Shown: positions 1 through 8,703 of the stretch, in pieces
Layout: every line of letters begins with the position of its first letter
How positions within the stretch are numbered: position 1 is the stretch's first letter
Origin: Chloroflexota bacterium
GTDB lineage: Bacteria > Chloroflexota > Chloroflexia > Chloroflexales > Herpetosiphonaceae
Assembly: GCA_020161265.1 (NCBI GenBank)
Contig: JAIUOC010000013.1
Location: 118,191 to 182,190 of the forward strand
Length of the DNA stretch: 64,000 nt
Direction of reading: 5' to 3'
Position numbers and translations under genes: made by a program
Notes under the pieces: generated by a model
Databases searched by the model: none
What the model was told of the DNA's origin: nothing
What the model saw: the letters and a program-made list of their open reading frames with translations, nothing else

Positions 1-224
1 TAGCGTGTGGTCAGTTTGTACATTGGCTCATGGTTGGCGTGACGCATCACGGCTTTGAGTGGGCGAAAACGCGCAACATGACGCTTTTGATCAAAGCTGA
101 TCACTTCGTATTCGCTAGCGCTCCGTTGACCTGCAATACATTGATCGATAAATTCGCCGATCCGCACAAATTCAGTATGGCCTTGACCATTACGAATCAA
201 AGTTGGCTCATCACCTGCGACACT
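1..224 (-). other. Second GyrB intein (N-terminal part, runs off left edge)
   Basis: Directly after 'LRYHRILIM' the gyrase sequence TDADVDG is replaced by 'SVAGDEPTLIRNGQGHTEF', a typical intein block A with Ser1. The following 55 residues ('RIGEFIDQCIAG', 'ARFRPLKAVMRHANHEPMYK', then KLTTRY) match the usual N-terminal splicing domain. The C-terminal part, and whether an endonuclease domain is present, cannot be seen because the window ends. Confidence 0.88.
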
Positions 225-2240
225 CATAATCAAAATGCGATGGTAGCGCAAACGCGAAATATCAAATGTTTCGCCAATACCTGTGCCAAGTGCAGTAATT
301 AATGCTCGAACTTCATTATTCGCCAGCATCTTATCCAAACGTGATTTTTCTACGTTCAGAATTTTACCGCGCAGCGGCAAAATCGCTTGAAAACGGCGAT
401 CACGGCCTTGTTTTGCGCTGTTATGAACAAAAATGCCCGATGCTAAAGCAAAGTTATGGGTATAGGGTACTTCAATATCATATACATCAATCAATTGATC
501 GACGGCTTCGATTTTAATAATTTTATGGTTAGTTGGAGCGCCAATTTCTAATGCAGCTAATGCAACATCAGTTTCAACTTCAACCCATATATTTGTTTGC
601 GGATCAAGCACAATATTATATTCACTGGCTTGTTTCCGATACAACGGCATGAGTGAATCGGTTGGGGCTAGTTGACTCGCTGGCTTGTAGCTACCATCAC
701 GAAGCATAAAACGATGATCAGGTGTACAGGTAATTACATCGCCATTATCAAGATGGACATTGATGACTTGAGCGTTGCGCTTGGTAATGCGTGGATTGAT
801 AATGCGTTCTAATCCAATCTTGCCATCTTTGCGAATGGTGTAACAGAAGTGCTCAATCCCCTGGGCTTGCTCTGCCACAATATCTTTGAATGATAAATTA
901 CGTCCGTCAGCAAGCGCAACGAGCGTATCTCCAGAGAAGCATCCACCAGCGCTATCGCCTTCGACGATGAAGATTTCGCAGTGAGCAGGCTCTTTATCTG
1001 AGCAGTCGGCCAGTTTGCCAGGTAGTGCAAAGCCTTCGAGTGCACCTTTGCGTTGCACCAAATCGCGGGCTTTACGGGCGGCATCGCGGGCGCGTGAGGC
1101 CAACAGCGATTTCTCGATGATTCGGCGGGCTTCGTTGGGATTTTCATCCAAGAATGCCGAAAGCGCCTCGTTGAGCACGGTTTCGACGGCAGTTTTAGCT
1201 TCAGGCGTTGCCAATTTGGATTTGGTTTGACTTTCAAATTGCGGGCGAAATAGCTTAATGCTGATAATCGCGGTCAAGCCTTCGCGCACATCTTCACCTG
1301 AAAGTGCATCGCCTTCTTTGAGCAAACCTTTATTGCGACCATAGGCATTGATCGTGCGGGTCAAGGCTGCTCGGAAGCCAGTGACGTGCGTACCGCCATC
1401 GGGGTTGGCAATATTGTTGGTGAAGGCTAAAAGATTTTCGTTGAAATCGCCAGTGTATTGCATTGCAATTTCAACATTGACGTTTTCATAAGGTTTTTCG
1501 ACGTAGAACGGCTGAGCTAGCACTGGGCCTTTTTCGCGCGTCAGATGGCGCACAAACGAGACAATCCCACCATCGAAATAATAGGTTACTTCGCGATCAT
1601 GGTTATAATCGACCAGTTTGAAACGCAGGCTCTTGTTGAGGTAGGCCATATCGCGCAAACGATTAGCCAAGGTGCGATAGTTGAAATCAACCGTGGTAAA
1701 TAATTGGGCATCAGGCTTGAAGATAATCGTTGTGCCCGTGCCCTCGGCATCGCCAACTGCTTTGACTGGAGCCTGAGGCATGCCAAGGCGAAAATCTTGC
1801 GCCCACAGCTTACCATCGCGTTTAACTTCAGCCCGCAAAAATTCGGAAACTGCGTTAACTGCCGAAACCCCGACCCCGTGCAAACCACCAGAAACCTTGT
1901 AGCCCTGTGAGCCTTTGAACTTACCACCAGCGTGCAGCTCGGTCAGCACAATTTCCAAGGCCGAACGCCCCTCGACTGGGTGAATATCGGTGGGAATCCC
2001 GCGCCCATTATCGACGACAGCGATTGACCCATCAGTCCGCATCTCGACGATGATCGTATCGCAGAAGCCAGCCAAGGCCTCGTCAACCGAGTTATCGACA
2101 ACTTCATAGACCAAGTGATGTAATGCTGACGTGTCTTGGCCACCGAGATACATCCCCATGTTTTCGCGTACTGCTTCCAAGCCGCGCAACATTTGAATCT
2201 GGGCGGCATCGTATGTACTCTGATTGGAATTTGTCGCCAT
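1..2240 (-). CDS. gyrB: DNA gyrase subunit B with two inteins (partial, runs off left edge)
   Basis: GyrB is the ATPase and TOPRIM subunit of DNA gyrase, which introduces negative supercoils. Reading the minus strand from ATG 2240 gives one open frame to base 1. The N-terminal GHKL ATPase shows 'VYEVVDNSVDEALAG', 'DNGRGIPTDIHP' and 'GGLHGVGVSAVNA'. After 433 residues the TOPRIM motif EGDSAGG is interrupted by a 174-residue intein; the frame resumes with 'SAKQGRDRRFQAILPLRGK', runs 65 residues to 'LRYHRILIM' and enters a second intein where TDADVDG would be expected. The rest of the protein lies outside the window. The start is 11 bases after the stop of the upstream membrane-protein gene, with AGTGAGG as ribosome site, so the two are probably co-transcribed. 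No frameshift was seen; the gene lacks a long closed frame only because it leaves the window. Confidence 0.95.
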   Translation of the reverse strand, partial: MATNSNQSTYDAAQIQMLRGLEAVRENMGMYLGGQDTSALHHLVYEVVDNSVDEALAGFCDTIIVEMRTDGSIAVVDNGRGIPTDIHPVEGRSALEIVLTELHAGGKFKGSQGYKVSGGLHGVGVSAVNAVSEFLRAEVKRDGKLWAQDFRLGMPQAPVKAVGDAEGTGTTIIFKPDAQLFTTVDFNYRTLANRLRDMAYLNKSLRFKLVDYNHDREVTYYFDGGIVSFVRHLTREKGPVLAQPFYVEKPYENVNVEIAMQYTGDFNENLLAFTNNIANPDGGTHVTGFRAALTRTINAYGRNKGLLKEGDALSGEDVREGLTAIISIKLFRPQFESQTKSKLATPEAKTAVETVLNEALSAFLDENPNEARRIIEKSLLASRARDAARKARDLVQRKGALEGFALPGKLADCSDKEPAHCEIFIVEGDSAGGCFSGDTLVALADGRNLSFKDIVAEQAQGIEHFCYTIRKDGKIGLERIINPRITKRNAQVINVHLDNGDVITCTPDHRFMLRDGSYKPASQLAPTDSLMPLYRKQASEYNIVLDPQTNIWVEVETDVALAALEIGAPTNHKIIKIEAVDQLIDVYDIEVPYTHNFALASGIFVHNSAKQGRDRRFQAILPLRGKILNVEKSRLDKMLANNEVRALITALGTGIGETFDISRLRYHRILIMSVAGDEPTLIRNGQGHTEFVRIGEFIDQCIAGQRSASEYEVISFDQKRHVARFRPLKAVMRHANHEPMYKLTTR
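420..941 (-). other. Mini-intein in the GyrB TOPRIM motif
   Basis: An in-frame 174-residue insertion splits EGDSAGG from SAKQGRD, two halves of the most conserved GyrB motif. It begins with Cys1 ('CFSGDTLVALADGR', intein block A), has a block B-like 'ITCTPDHRFMLRDGS' with the Thr/His pair, block F-like 'VYDIEVPYTHNFALASG', and ends 'IFVHN' before extein Ser+1. All residues needed for standard splicing (Cys1, block B His, terminal His-Asn, Ser+1) are visible. At this length there is no room for a homing endonuclease domain, so it is a minimal intein. The exteins join into a normal GyrB sequence when it is removed. Confidence 0.93.
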
Positions 2241-2251
2241 CGAATCGAACC

Positions 2252-3205
2252 TCACTTTTGTGTTAGGGCAACAGGAAAACGGTGGGCAAGTGAGCCAACA
2301 CGTTCGCTATAAAAGGCTAATTTTGCTGCTTGTAAACTACAGCTAAGCAACCCAAACAGAGTGCTAGCGGCAATAATGCTGATCAGATCGCTGGCTAATG
2401 GCCGCAGTAAAAAGGCCGTGCCATGGATCAAAACGCCACTCGCGAGGATCAGCGGAAAGGCTTCGCGGGGCTGTTGACGAACGAGATTATAGCTTTGGTA
2501 GAGCGCCACTAGGGCTGATTGTTGGCCAATAATAATTGCTGCTGGGGCAAGGCTGGCATAAAGCCACAGCGCAATCAGCATCACGCCAAACGCTGCCAAC
2601 ACCAGTTGCGCCCCAAACGCGCTGGCCGAAAGCAAAAAGCTAGCAGCCACAAACGCCGGAATGCCAAAGAGTAAACCAAGCCCAACAATAATCAAGCACA
2701 TCTTGGTCAAGGCCCAAAGTTGTTTGGGCAACGCCGATAATGCTGGCTTAGTTGTACCGAGCTGCTGGCCGAGCCAAAACAAGACCAATGCGCTTAGGCC
2801 TAAGCCAGCGACATTCAACCCAAGCACCAGCAATAACGTCAACCAACCGTTGAACAACCATGGTGCACCAGGGTAGATCGAGGGCGTGCCATCGCCACTG
2901 AACAAACTGGGCACGAGATAGGTACCAACGGCGCTTGAACGCAAATCGATGGTTTGTAACAACTCATTGGCCTGCGACCAAAGCTGTTGGCCTTGGGCTT
3001 GGCTAAAACGGCTGATGACGCTGCCAATGCTCGCAAGCCAGCGATTGGGCGCTAAAGCTGGCAGCAACGTGAGCCATAGATCCAGCAAAATTGGCATTAA
3101 AATAACCCAAGGTGCTCGACGAACGACGCGAAATCCTTGGCTTAGACGTTCCGGAAGATTGCGCCGTTGTGGCTCTTGGGCTTGTGGTTGTAAACGTCTA
3201 TTCAT
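2252..3205 (-). CDS. Multi-spanning membrane protein, unknown function
   Basis: A 317-residue protein starting MNRRLQPQAQEPQRR, with a basic, Gln/Arg-rich N-terminus followed by about six hydrophobic segments (for example 'PWVILMPILLDLWLTLLPAL' near residue 30 and 'GWLTLLLVLGLNVAGLGLS' near residue 125). No catalytic motif was recognised. ATG 3205 is preferred over an upstream in-frame codon at 3253 because a good TATAAT (3212-3217) lies only six bases upstream of it, implying a leaderless message; a second TATAAT-like element is at 3231-3236. It ends 11 bases before gyrB, so it may be the first gene of a gyrB operon. The layout resembles general YIP1/DUF-type membrane proteins, but I cannot assign a family. 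Confidence 0.75.
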   Translation of the reverse strand: MNRRLQPQAQEPQRRNLPERLSQGFRVVRRAPWVILMPILLDLWLTLLPALAPNRWLASIGSVISRFSQAQGQQLWSQANELLQTIDLRSSAVGTYLVPSLFSGDGTPSIYPGAPWLFNGWLTLLLVLGLNVAGLGLSALVLFWLGQQLGTTKPALSALPKQLWALTKMCLIIVGLGLLFGIPAFVAASFLLSASAFGAQLVLAAFGVMLIALWLYASLAPAAIIIGQQSALVALYQSYNLVRQQPREAFPLILASGVLIHGTAFLLRPLASDLISIIAASTLFGLLSCSLQAAKLAFYSERVGSLAHRFPVALTQK

Positions 3206-3211
3206 GGCTCT

Positions 3212-3217
3212 ATTATA
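3212..3217 (-). promoter_or_regulatory. -10 element upstream of the 2252-3205 gene (possible leaderless start)
   Basis: TATAAT on the minus strand, six bases before ATG 3205. Transcription would begin at or next to the start codon. A second TATAAT-like hexamer about 19 bases further upstream could serve a longer leader. Confidence 0.45.
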
Positions 3218-3269
3218 CCACAAAAGCCCTATTATAACATAATATTTTAGCACAAATTTTCGATATTTA

Positions 3270-3565
3270 GAACATCGAACACCTAGTATAGAACATATGA
3301 TGTAGATTTAGTTTTTGATCCACGAAGGACACGAAGAGGACGAAGAGCAGCAACCGCGAAGAGCGCGAAGGGGTCAGGATTCAGCGATGAGGGTTCAGCT
3401 TTGAATTATCGAAATCCCATCATCAATCTTGGATTCTGATCGCTATCCCCCTAGCTTGCCTATGCCTCTGGGTTAAATATAGTCTCTGATCCCTGATCCC
3501 TAGCCCCCGGTTCTAGTCCACTCATCTATGCTCTATGTTCTATGCTCTATGCTCTATCCCACATT
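3270..3565. repeat. Intergenic phrase-repeat block 1
   Basis: No gene is visible here. The block consists of the short phrases found in many gaps of this window: CACGAAGGACACGAAGAGGA, GCGAAGAGCGCGAAGGGGTC, TGATCCCTGATCCCTAGCCC and CTATGCTCTATGTTCTATGC. It sits between a divergently read membrane-protein gene and the 3' end of the kelch gene. Confidence 0.7.
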
Positions 3566-3569
3566 ACGG

Positions 3570-5723
3570 TTAGCGCAATTCCACCCCAACCAGTGGCAAG
3601 AAGAGATCAGGCAATTCGATGGTTTGGGTCGCGGTTGGCGTATTGGTTGGGCTATGGGTTGGTGAACTCGTCGCCGTTGACGTTGGCGTATTGGTCGGCG
3701 TATTCGTGGCCGTCGCTGTTGACGTGTTGGTCGGGGTTAACGTAACGGTTGGGGTATTGGTTGGAGTACCCGTCGCTGTATTGGTTGGCGTGTTGGTGGC
3801 CGTTGCGGTCGGTGTAGCGGTAGCGGTGTTGGTGGGCGTCGCGGTGGCCGTCGCGGTGGGCGTGTTGGTAGCCGTTGGGGTTGGCGTGGCGGTGGTAAGT
3901 ACAAACCGACAGATTTGGAATGATTCGTTGCGGCTGCTCATGGTAAAAACATTATTGGCAAACTGCCGACCGCCAACCACAAACACCGTGTCGTTGATGC
4001 TATCGGCCTCGGCTCCATAGCGCGAGCTATTCAACAATACTTCTGACCATTGATTGGTGTGTTGATCAAAGATCAGGCTTGAGTTCGAGGCGACAACTGG
4101 CATTGAATAGCCTGTAGTAATCACAAAAAAGCGATCAAGAATTTGAGCATCGCCACCTTGCATTTGGCGGCGTGGCAAGTTTGGCGCAGGCATCCAAATA
4201 TTCAAGTTGGGATCATAGATCTCCATGGTATCCATGGCAGTTTGATTGCTGATTGTAGCCGTGCCGCCTGCAAGATAGATTTTATTGCCAATCACGCCAG
4301 CCGAAGCAAATGCCCTGGCGGTCGTCATGGATGGGCCAGCATTCCATACTTGCGCAATAGGATCGAAAATCCAGACGCTAGCTAAACCATTGCTGCCATT
4401 CGACCCACCAATAATATAGAGGTTGCCATTAACAACTGCCGATTGATAATAGGCTAATGCGATTGGCAAACTAGGGCCGCTGCGCCAAGTATCGAGCGTT
4501 GGCGAATAAATTTGTAAGCTGCTGATCAAACCTGTCGTGGTCGAGCCACCAGTGGTATAGCCCCCAGCCACATAAATTTCGCCGTTGAGGGTAGCGGCAT
4601 CAGCGCCAAATACTGGTGTAAGCATGGCCGCCCGTTGTTGCCAACTCCCCGTAATTGGCTGGTAGCGTAGGGTATTCGCCAAAGCAGGCGAATTGTTATT
4701 TGGCCCTTGACCACCGATTTGGAAAAGCGCTCCATCAGCACTAACTACTGATGAATAACGCGCAGCAACCAACGAATCCTCGCGATCAATCCACTGCCCA
4801 AGGGCACAATTCGTTACAATTGCTTGATTCAGCTCAACTAAGCCATTGCTCAATTGCAAAGTCGTTTGATCGCTGGTATGCGGCTGGGCAGTTGCTGGAA
4901 TCTGCACACTAACCGTAATTGGGCGGCTGCTTTGAGCAGGAATAGCAAGCTGATTAAACGGCAAACTGCTGGGCCAAACACTTGCGGCCAAATTCAAATT
5001 GAGCGTTTGAGCATTAGGGTAATTGTTGCGGACACTTAAAGGATAGAGCAAGGTATCGCCAGCACAACCTTGATTGCTGGTTGTGCCAAAAATTTCAATC
5101 GGCGGCGTATCTTGAATCAGCACATCATCGAGCAAAAGATTGGCCCCAAAATCGCTGATGCCTAAAAATCCAAGGTAAAACGGCTGACCTGCGCTAGCAA
5201 ACGGCAAATCAAGCTGATACTGCGTCCAACCATCGGTTGCCCGATAGCGTGGATAGCTGGCGTGAGTTACGTAGTTTTGGCCATCGCTGCTGGTTTGCAA
5301 CAGCAACGTATCAGCCGATGTTGGAAAAATCGCGCTATGGTAATACCAAAAACTGACCCGCAACACGCTGGTTGTGGGAGTGAGCACGACTGATAATCGC
5401 GCTGCATTGCCGTTGATTGTCGAATAGCTATTGAAATGGGCCATGCCCGCGCCAGTATGAGGCTGGGCCGTCGGGCGCGTCGCACTTGTCACATACGTCC
5501 ATTCAGGATCAGGCGTGTCGGTCGAGGTAATAATTGTTGTTGACCAATTGAGCGGCGGAAAACTAGCAGTATCGAAGCTTTGGTTGATGTAGGTTGTTGG
5601 CACAAGCATGGTTTGCGAGCGCGGCGTTGGCCGTTGTAGCTCACGCGCTTGGGTATACGAGCCACCGAAAAAGAGCAGCACCAACCCCAGCAGGAGCACA
5701 ATCCGAAGGGTACGCGTAGTCAT
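3570..5723 (-). CDS. Secreted kelch-repeat surface protein with Thr/Pro-rich linker
   Basis: A 717-residue exported protein. It starts with a signal peptide ('[20 protein letters not shown]', cut near GSYTQA). Residues about 40-205 resemble a jelly-roll/cleaved-adhesin domain ('[20 protein letters not shown]', '[16 protein letters not shown]', '[10 protein letters not shown]'). Residues about 300-590 hold kelch-type repeats ('GEIYVAGGY', '[13 protein letters not shown]', '[10 protein letters not shown]', '[11 protein letters not shown]'), which normally fold as a beta-propeller. About 90 residues of [15 protein letters not shown] sequence follow, ending in [14 protein letters not shown]. The true start is ATG 5723 (GGAGG seven bases upstream), not the in-frame codon at 5849. 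Probable role: cell-surface adhesion or carbohydrate binding (inference). The hydrophobic 'LFLPLV' tail recurs in Chloroflexota surface proteins and may be an anchor or sorting signal. Confidence 0.85.
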   Translation of the reverse strand: MTTRTLRIVLLLGLVLLFFGGSYTQARELQRPTPRSQTMLVPTTYINQSFDTASFPPLNWSTTIITSTDTPDPEWTYVTSATRPTAQPHTGAGMAHFNSYSTINGNAARLSVVLTPTTSVLRVSFWYYHSAIFPTSADTLLLQTSSDGQNYVTHASYPRYRATDGWTQYQLDLPFASAGQPFYLGFLGISDFGANLLLDDVLIQDTPPIEIFGTTSNQGCAGDTLLYPLSVRNNYPNAQTLNLNLAASVWPSSLPFNQLAIPAQSSRPITVSVQIPATAQPHTSDQTTLQLSNGLVELNQAIVTNCALGQWIDREDSLVAARYSSVVSADGALFQIGGQGPNNNSPALANTLRYQPITGSWQQRAAMLTPVFGADAATLNGEIYVAGGYTTGGSTTTGLISSLQIYSPTLDTWRSGPSLPIALAYYQSAVVNGNLYIIGGSNGSNGLASVWIFDPIAQVWNAGPSMTTARAFASAGVIGNKIYLAGGTATISNQTAMDTMEIYDPNLNIWMPAPNLPRRQMQGGDAQILDRFFVITTGYSMPVVASNSSLIFDQHTNQWSEVLLNSSRYGAEADSINDTVFVVGGRQFANNVFTMSSRNESFQICRFVLTTATPTPTATNTPTATATATPTNTATATPTATATNTPTNTATGTPTNTPTVTLTPTNTSTATATNTPTNTPTSTATSSPTHSPTNTPTATQTIELPDLFLPLVGVELR
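3615..3890 (-). repeat. Degenerate tandem repeat coding for the Thr/Pro linker
   Basis: Imperfect units of GTTGGCGTATTGGTTGG type (plus strand) repeat over about 275 bases and encode the TPTNT/TATAT linker of the kelch protein. Units vary in length by multiples of three. Open frames on the opposite strand here are low-complexity shadows. Confidence 0.8.
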
Positions 5724-5849
5724 GGGCTTGCCTCCAACAAGTACAACCGCAATCAACGATAGCCGATAGTAATTAATTAATCCGTAGCAATAAAAAGTGG
5801 TTAGCCCCATTATACGCGCATTCGCCAACCAAAGGCTAGAACGTTCCAC

Positions 5850-6120
5850 GAGGGCGCTAGGCTATAGGCTGTTGGCTTTTGGCATTTAGGTTGTTATGAT
5901 CTTTAGGATGCCACGAATCATCCGATAGCCTAGCGCCTTCAGCCTATAGCCCCTCTCCACTCTGCGCCTCTGCGTTAAAACCTCATTCACAAAATTTATT
6001 TTTAGCCCCAGATACACCCAGATTGTTTTGATTCTCATCCTATTAGCGATTCCCTGCTCCATCGCCCTTGACCGCTGGCCCCTATGTTCTATGCTCTTTG
6101 CTCTATGTTCTTTTTAATTT
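5850..6120. repeat. Intergenic phrase-repeat block 2
   Basis: Gene-free. Contains GGCTATAGGCTGTTGGCTTT, its inverted form CCTAGCGCCTTCAGCCTATA, CTGCGCCTCTGCGTTAAAAC, CTATGTTCTATGCTCTTTGC and TGCCTTCTGACTTTTGCCTT, all members of the dispersed phrase families. It lies between the divergent kelch and pxpC genes. Confidence 0.65.
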
Positions 6121-6152
6121 TTGCCTTCTGACTTTTGCCTTTTGACTTGGCG

Positions 6153-6158
6153 TATACT
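6153..6158 (+). promoter_or_regulatory. -10 element of pxpC (possible leaderless start)
   Basis: TATACT lies seven bases before ATG 6166, leaving no room for a ribosome binding site; none is visible either. No well-placed -35 is seen. Confidence 0.35.
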
Positions 6159-6165
6159 TAGGCCT

Positions 6166-7104
6166 ATGTTGACGATTCGCCAAACCAGCATGTTGATAAC
6201 GTTGCAGGATGCGGGGCGTGCAGGCCTACGCCATTGGGGTGTGCCCGCCAGCGGAGCGCTTGATTGGGTAGCGCATGGCTTAGCAAGCCGCTTGGTTGGC
6301 AATGATACAGATCGTGCCAGCCTCGAAATTACCGCAGCTGGTGCTTGTTTGCACTTCAGCCAATTAACCATCATCAGTTTGGTCGGTGCAGATTTAGGCG
6401 CAGAATTAAACAATCAGCCAATCAGCCTTGGCCGAGCATGGCTGGTGCGGCCTGATAGCGAATTGCGGTTTACCCAACGCCACGTTGGCGCACGTTGTTA
6501 CTTGGCAATTTCAGGCGGCTTCAGCATTGCACACCAACTTGGTTCGCAAAGCACATTACTCGGCGCACCATGGCCAGGCTATTTAGCGCGGCCCTTGAAC
6601 ATTGGCGATCAATTGGCCTATACCGAGCCAAATTTGAGCCTTGCTGGGCGTGGTTTGGACACAGCATCCAGCATTTCAAGCCAAGCCCCAATTCGCTATC
6701 TGCCCAATCGCCAACTTTCCAACAACCTTCAACGCCAATTTCAAGCCCAAACCTGGCAAATTAGCAGCAAAAGCAATCGCATGGGCTATCGTTGCGACGG
6801 GTCAGCTTTGGCAGCTCCGACTCAAGCAGTTCGATCATTTGGGGTTGTGCCAGGCACAATTCAGCTACCACCTGATGGTCAGCCAATTGTGCTGTTGGCC
6901 GATGCCCAAACCACTGGTGGCTACCCAGTGCTTGGCGTGGTGATTCGCGCCGACTTGCCAAAACTGGCTCAGCGCTTGGCTTCGGAGTATTTGCAATTTC
7001 AGCCAATCGGGGTTACACTAGCCGAACGCGCTTTTGCTGAACAACTAAACATCCTCAAAGCCAACTTCGAGCCAGAACCACTCATTCTTGGGACACCAAT
7101 TTAG
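6166..7104 (+). CDS. pxpC: 5-oxoprolinase subunit C (biotin-dependent carboxyltransferase family, KipA-like)
   Basis: PxpC is one of three subunits of the bacterial ATP-dependent 5-oxoprolinase, which opens 5-oxoproline to glutamate. The 312-residue product is of family length. Signature sequences include 'TLQDAGRAGLRHWGVPASGA', 'DWVAHGLASRLVGNDTDRAS', 'CYLAISGGF', 'SQSTLLGAPWPG', 'SNRMGYRCDG' and 'VQLPPDGQPIVLLADAQTTG'-like 'GTIQLPPDGQPIVLLADAQT'. ATG 6166 is chosen because an earlier TTG would add a non-family N-terminus read from repeat DNA. Its usual partners are not adjacent: pxpB is at 21.4 kb and pxpA at 29.7 kb, an unusual dispersal of a normally clustered set. Confidence 0.9.
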   Translation: MLTIRQTSMLITLQDAGRAGLRHWGVPASGALDWVAHGLASRLVGNDTDRASLEITAAGACLHFSQLTIISLVGADLGAELNNQPISLGRAWLVRPDSELRFTQRHVGARCYLAISGGFSIAHQLGSQSTLLGAPWPGYLARPLNIGDQLAYTEPNLSLAGRGLDTASSISSQAPIRYLPNRQLSNNLQRQFQAQTWQISSKSNRMGYRCDGSALAAPTQAVRSFGVVPGTIQLPPDGQPIVLLADAQTTGGYPVLGVVIRADLPKLAQRLASEYLQFQPIGVTLAERAFAEQLNILKANFEPEPLILGTPI

Positions 7105-7430
7105 ACTTAACCCTATGGTACTAACTCCCTATCCCCCAAAAAGATTGTGCAAAAATAAACAATACCTCAAAAATGTGGGTAAGTGTGGGATAATGTGGGA
7201 TAACTTTTTGAAATTTGTCAAATTAATTGTTTTTCCACAGCCATAATAACACAAATGTTCGTTATAATTTCAAAACCCGCTTGTTAATAAAAACACATGT
7301 TCGCAATTCTATCCCCAAATGCTTAAAGTTACCCCCAAAAATGTGGATAACCATGTGGGATATGTGGGAAACTTGGGATATGTGGGATATTTCATGGCCA
7401 GCAAATGATTGTGTATAATCGCCAAGGCCA
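7105..7430. other. Gene-free DnaA-box-like cluster, left part of a possible oriC
   Basis: AT-rich DNA with a perfect TGTGGATAA (7342-7350) and many near matches: TGTGGGATAA twice near 7185-7202, TTTTCCACAG near 7231, and TGTGGGATAT / TGTGGGAAAC between 7354 and 7390. Such words are the binding sites of the initiator DnaA (consensus TTATNCACA and its complement). No credible gene is present; the small frames here only translate the repeats. The stretch is also the upstream region of pyrD. Confidence 0.5.
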
Positions 7431-7469
7431 ACGATAGTCGCGGCCAAAATCATAGATTTGAGGCTTTTT

Positions 7470-8540
7470 ATGCGCAGCTATCAGCTTGCAAAAGCACTTT
7501 TGTTTCGTTTACCACCAGAAAAAGCTCATCGGCTCACCACTTTAGGCCTAGATTTGGCCACTCGTTTACCATTTACCGCAGGATTATTCCGTTCCTTCCA
7601 TCACAATGACCCATTGCTTAACACCAATTTATGTGGGTTAACGTTTAATAATCCGGTTGGTTTAGCAGCAGGTTTCGATAAAGACGGCACGCATATCCGT
7701 GGAATGCGTCAATTGGGCTTCGGTTTTTTGGAATTGGGTACAGTTACGCCCAAACCTCAATTTGGCAACGAACAGCCGCGTTTATTTCGTTTAATCGAAG
7801 ATCAAGCATTAATCAATCGAATGGGATTTAATAATGCCGGAATTACAGCACTTGCTCAACGTTTAGCCAAACAGCCCCGCATCATTCCACTTGGAATTAA
7901 TTTGGGCAAGAATAAAATTACGCCAAACGAACAAGCCGCTGATGATTATCGCCAAGGCATTAATTTGCTTGGTGAATATGCCGATTACATTGTGATCAAT
8001 ATTTCGTCGCCGAATACACCTGGTTTGCGCGAACTCAGCCGCCGCGAGCCATTGGCCGAATTATTGCAGGTTGTCAAAACTGCCCGCCAACAATTACGCC
8101 ATCAGGCTCCACTGTTCGTCAAGCTCTCGCCCGATGAAGATCGCGAAGGCTTGGATGCAGCGCTTGGCGCAGCGCTTGATGCTGGGGTTGATGGGATTAT
8201 CGCCACCAATACAACTGTCAGCCGCGAAAATTTACGTTCTGCTCAGCAAACCGAAACTGGCGGCTTAAGTGGCGCTCCACTCAAAACCAAGGCCTTGACA
8301 ACCCTCAAATATATCTATCAAACAACCAACGGCAAGCTCCCATTGATTGGAGTTGGCGGAATTGCCAGCGGCCAAGATGCTTACGAACGGATTTTGGCGG
8401 GCGCGAGTGCCGTGCAACTCTATACCAGCCTGATCTATGCTGGGCCACAATTGGTTGGCACCATCAACCGTGAGCTAGCGGCATTACTACGGCGTGATGG
8501 CTTTGATTCAATTCAAACAGCCGTTGGGTCAGCCGTTTAG
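7470..8540 (+). CDS. pyrD: Dihydroorotate dehydrogenase (quinone), class 2
   Basis: Oxidises dihydroorotate to orotate in pyrimidine synthesis, passing electrons via FMN to membrane quinone. The 356-residue protein has the class 2 N-terminal membrane-associating helices ('YQLAKALLFRLPPEKAHRL'), then the TIM barrel: 'NPVGLAAGFDKDG', 'FGFLELGTVTPKPQFGNEQP', 'RMGFNNAG', 'NISSPNTPGLRE' (with the catalytic-loop Ser), 'FVKLSPD', 'ATNTTVSRE', and the FMN phosphate site 'IGVGGIASGQDAYERI' plus 'ASAVQLYTSLIYAGP'. ATG 7470 has TTGAGG seven bases upstream; a TTG at 7458 is the other in-frame option. It is a single gene between two DnaA-box-rich gaps. Confidence 0.95.
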   Translation: MRSYQLAKALLFRLPPEKAHRLTTLGLDLATRLPFTAGLFRSFHHNDPLLNTNLCGLTFNNPVGLAAGFDKDGTHIRGMRQLGFGFLELGTVTPKPQFGNEQPRLFRLIEDQALINRMGFNNAGITALAQRLAKQPRIIPLGINLGKNKITPNEQAADDYRQGINLLGEYADYIVINISSPNTPGLRELSRREPLAELLQVVKTARQQLRHQAPLFVKLSPDEDREGLDAALGAALDAGVDGIIATNTTVSRENLRSAQQTETGGLSGAPLKTKALTTLKYIYQTTNGKLPLIGVGGIASGQDAYERILAGASAVQLYTSLIYAGPQLVGTINRELAALLRRDGFDSIQTAVGSAV

Positions 8541-8703
8541 CGCTAGAGAGGGGACGCAAAGTCACCCGTATGGCAAAATCAAGATGACACCAGAGCATGA
8601 CATAACTGGTTGCGCTGCCCTAGGTGGCGTGGTAAGATGCATCGCATGGAGCGGCAATTAACTAAGTATGCACCACGATGATGCATAGAAAGGTTTCAGC
8701 GTT
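8541..8703 (+). promoter_or_regulatory. Structured-looking leader upstream of the BFN gene
   Basis: The gap holds GGGGACGCAAAGTCACCCG near 8550, which resembles the GGGACGCAAAGC core of the GEMM (c-di-GMP-I) riboswitch, followed by ACCAG...CTGGT and GCATCG/CGATGATGC inverted repeats. The second conserved GEMM segment (GCAAACC) is missing upstream, so the resemblance may be chance. The leader ends in GAAAGG before ATG 8704. Confidence 0.25.

Noticed and set aside
1..2240. Apparent broken gyrB (only short closed frames)
   Set aside because: The correct minus-strand frame is open without interruption; inteins and the window edge explain the appearance.
3615..3890. Tandem repeats considered as a CRISPR array
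   Set aside because: Units are short, imperfect and without spacers, and they encode the TPT linker in frame.
3619..4020. Valine-rich plus-strand frame of 133 codons
   Set aside because: It is the complement of the Thr/Pro linker of the kelch gene; composition follows from the tandem repeat.
7262..7453. Small minus-strand frame with HISQVSHISH-type sequence
   Set aside because: It only translates the GTGGGATAT repeats of the DnaA-box-like gap; no ribosome site.
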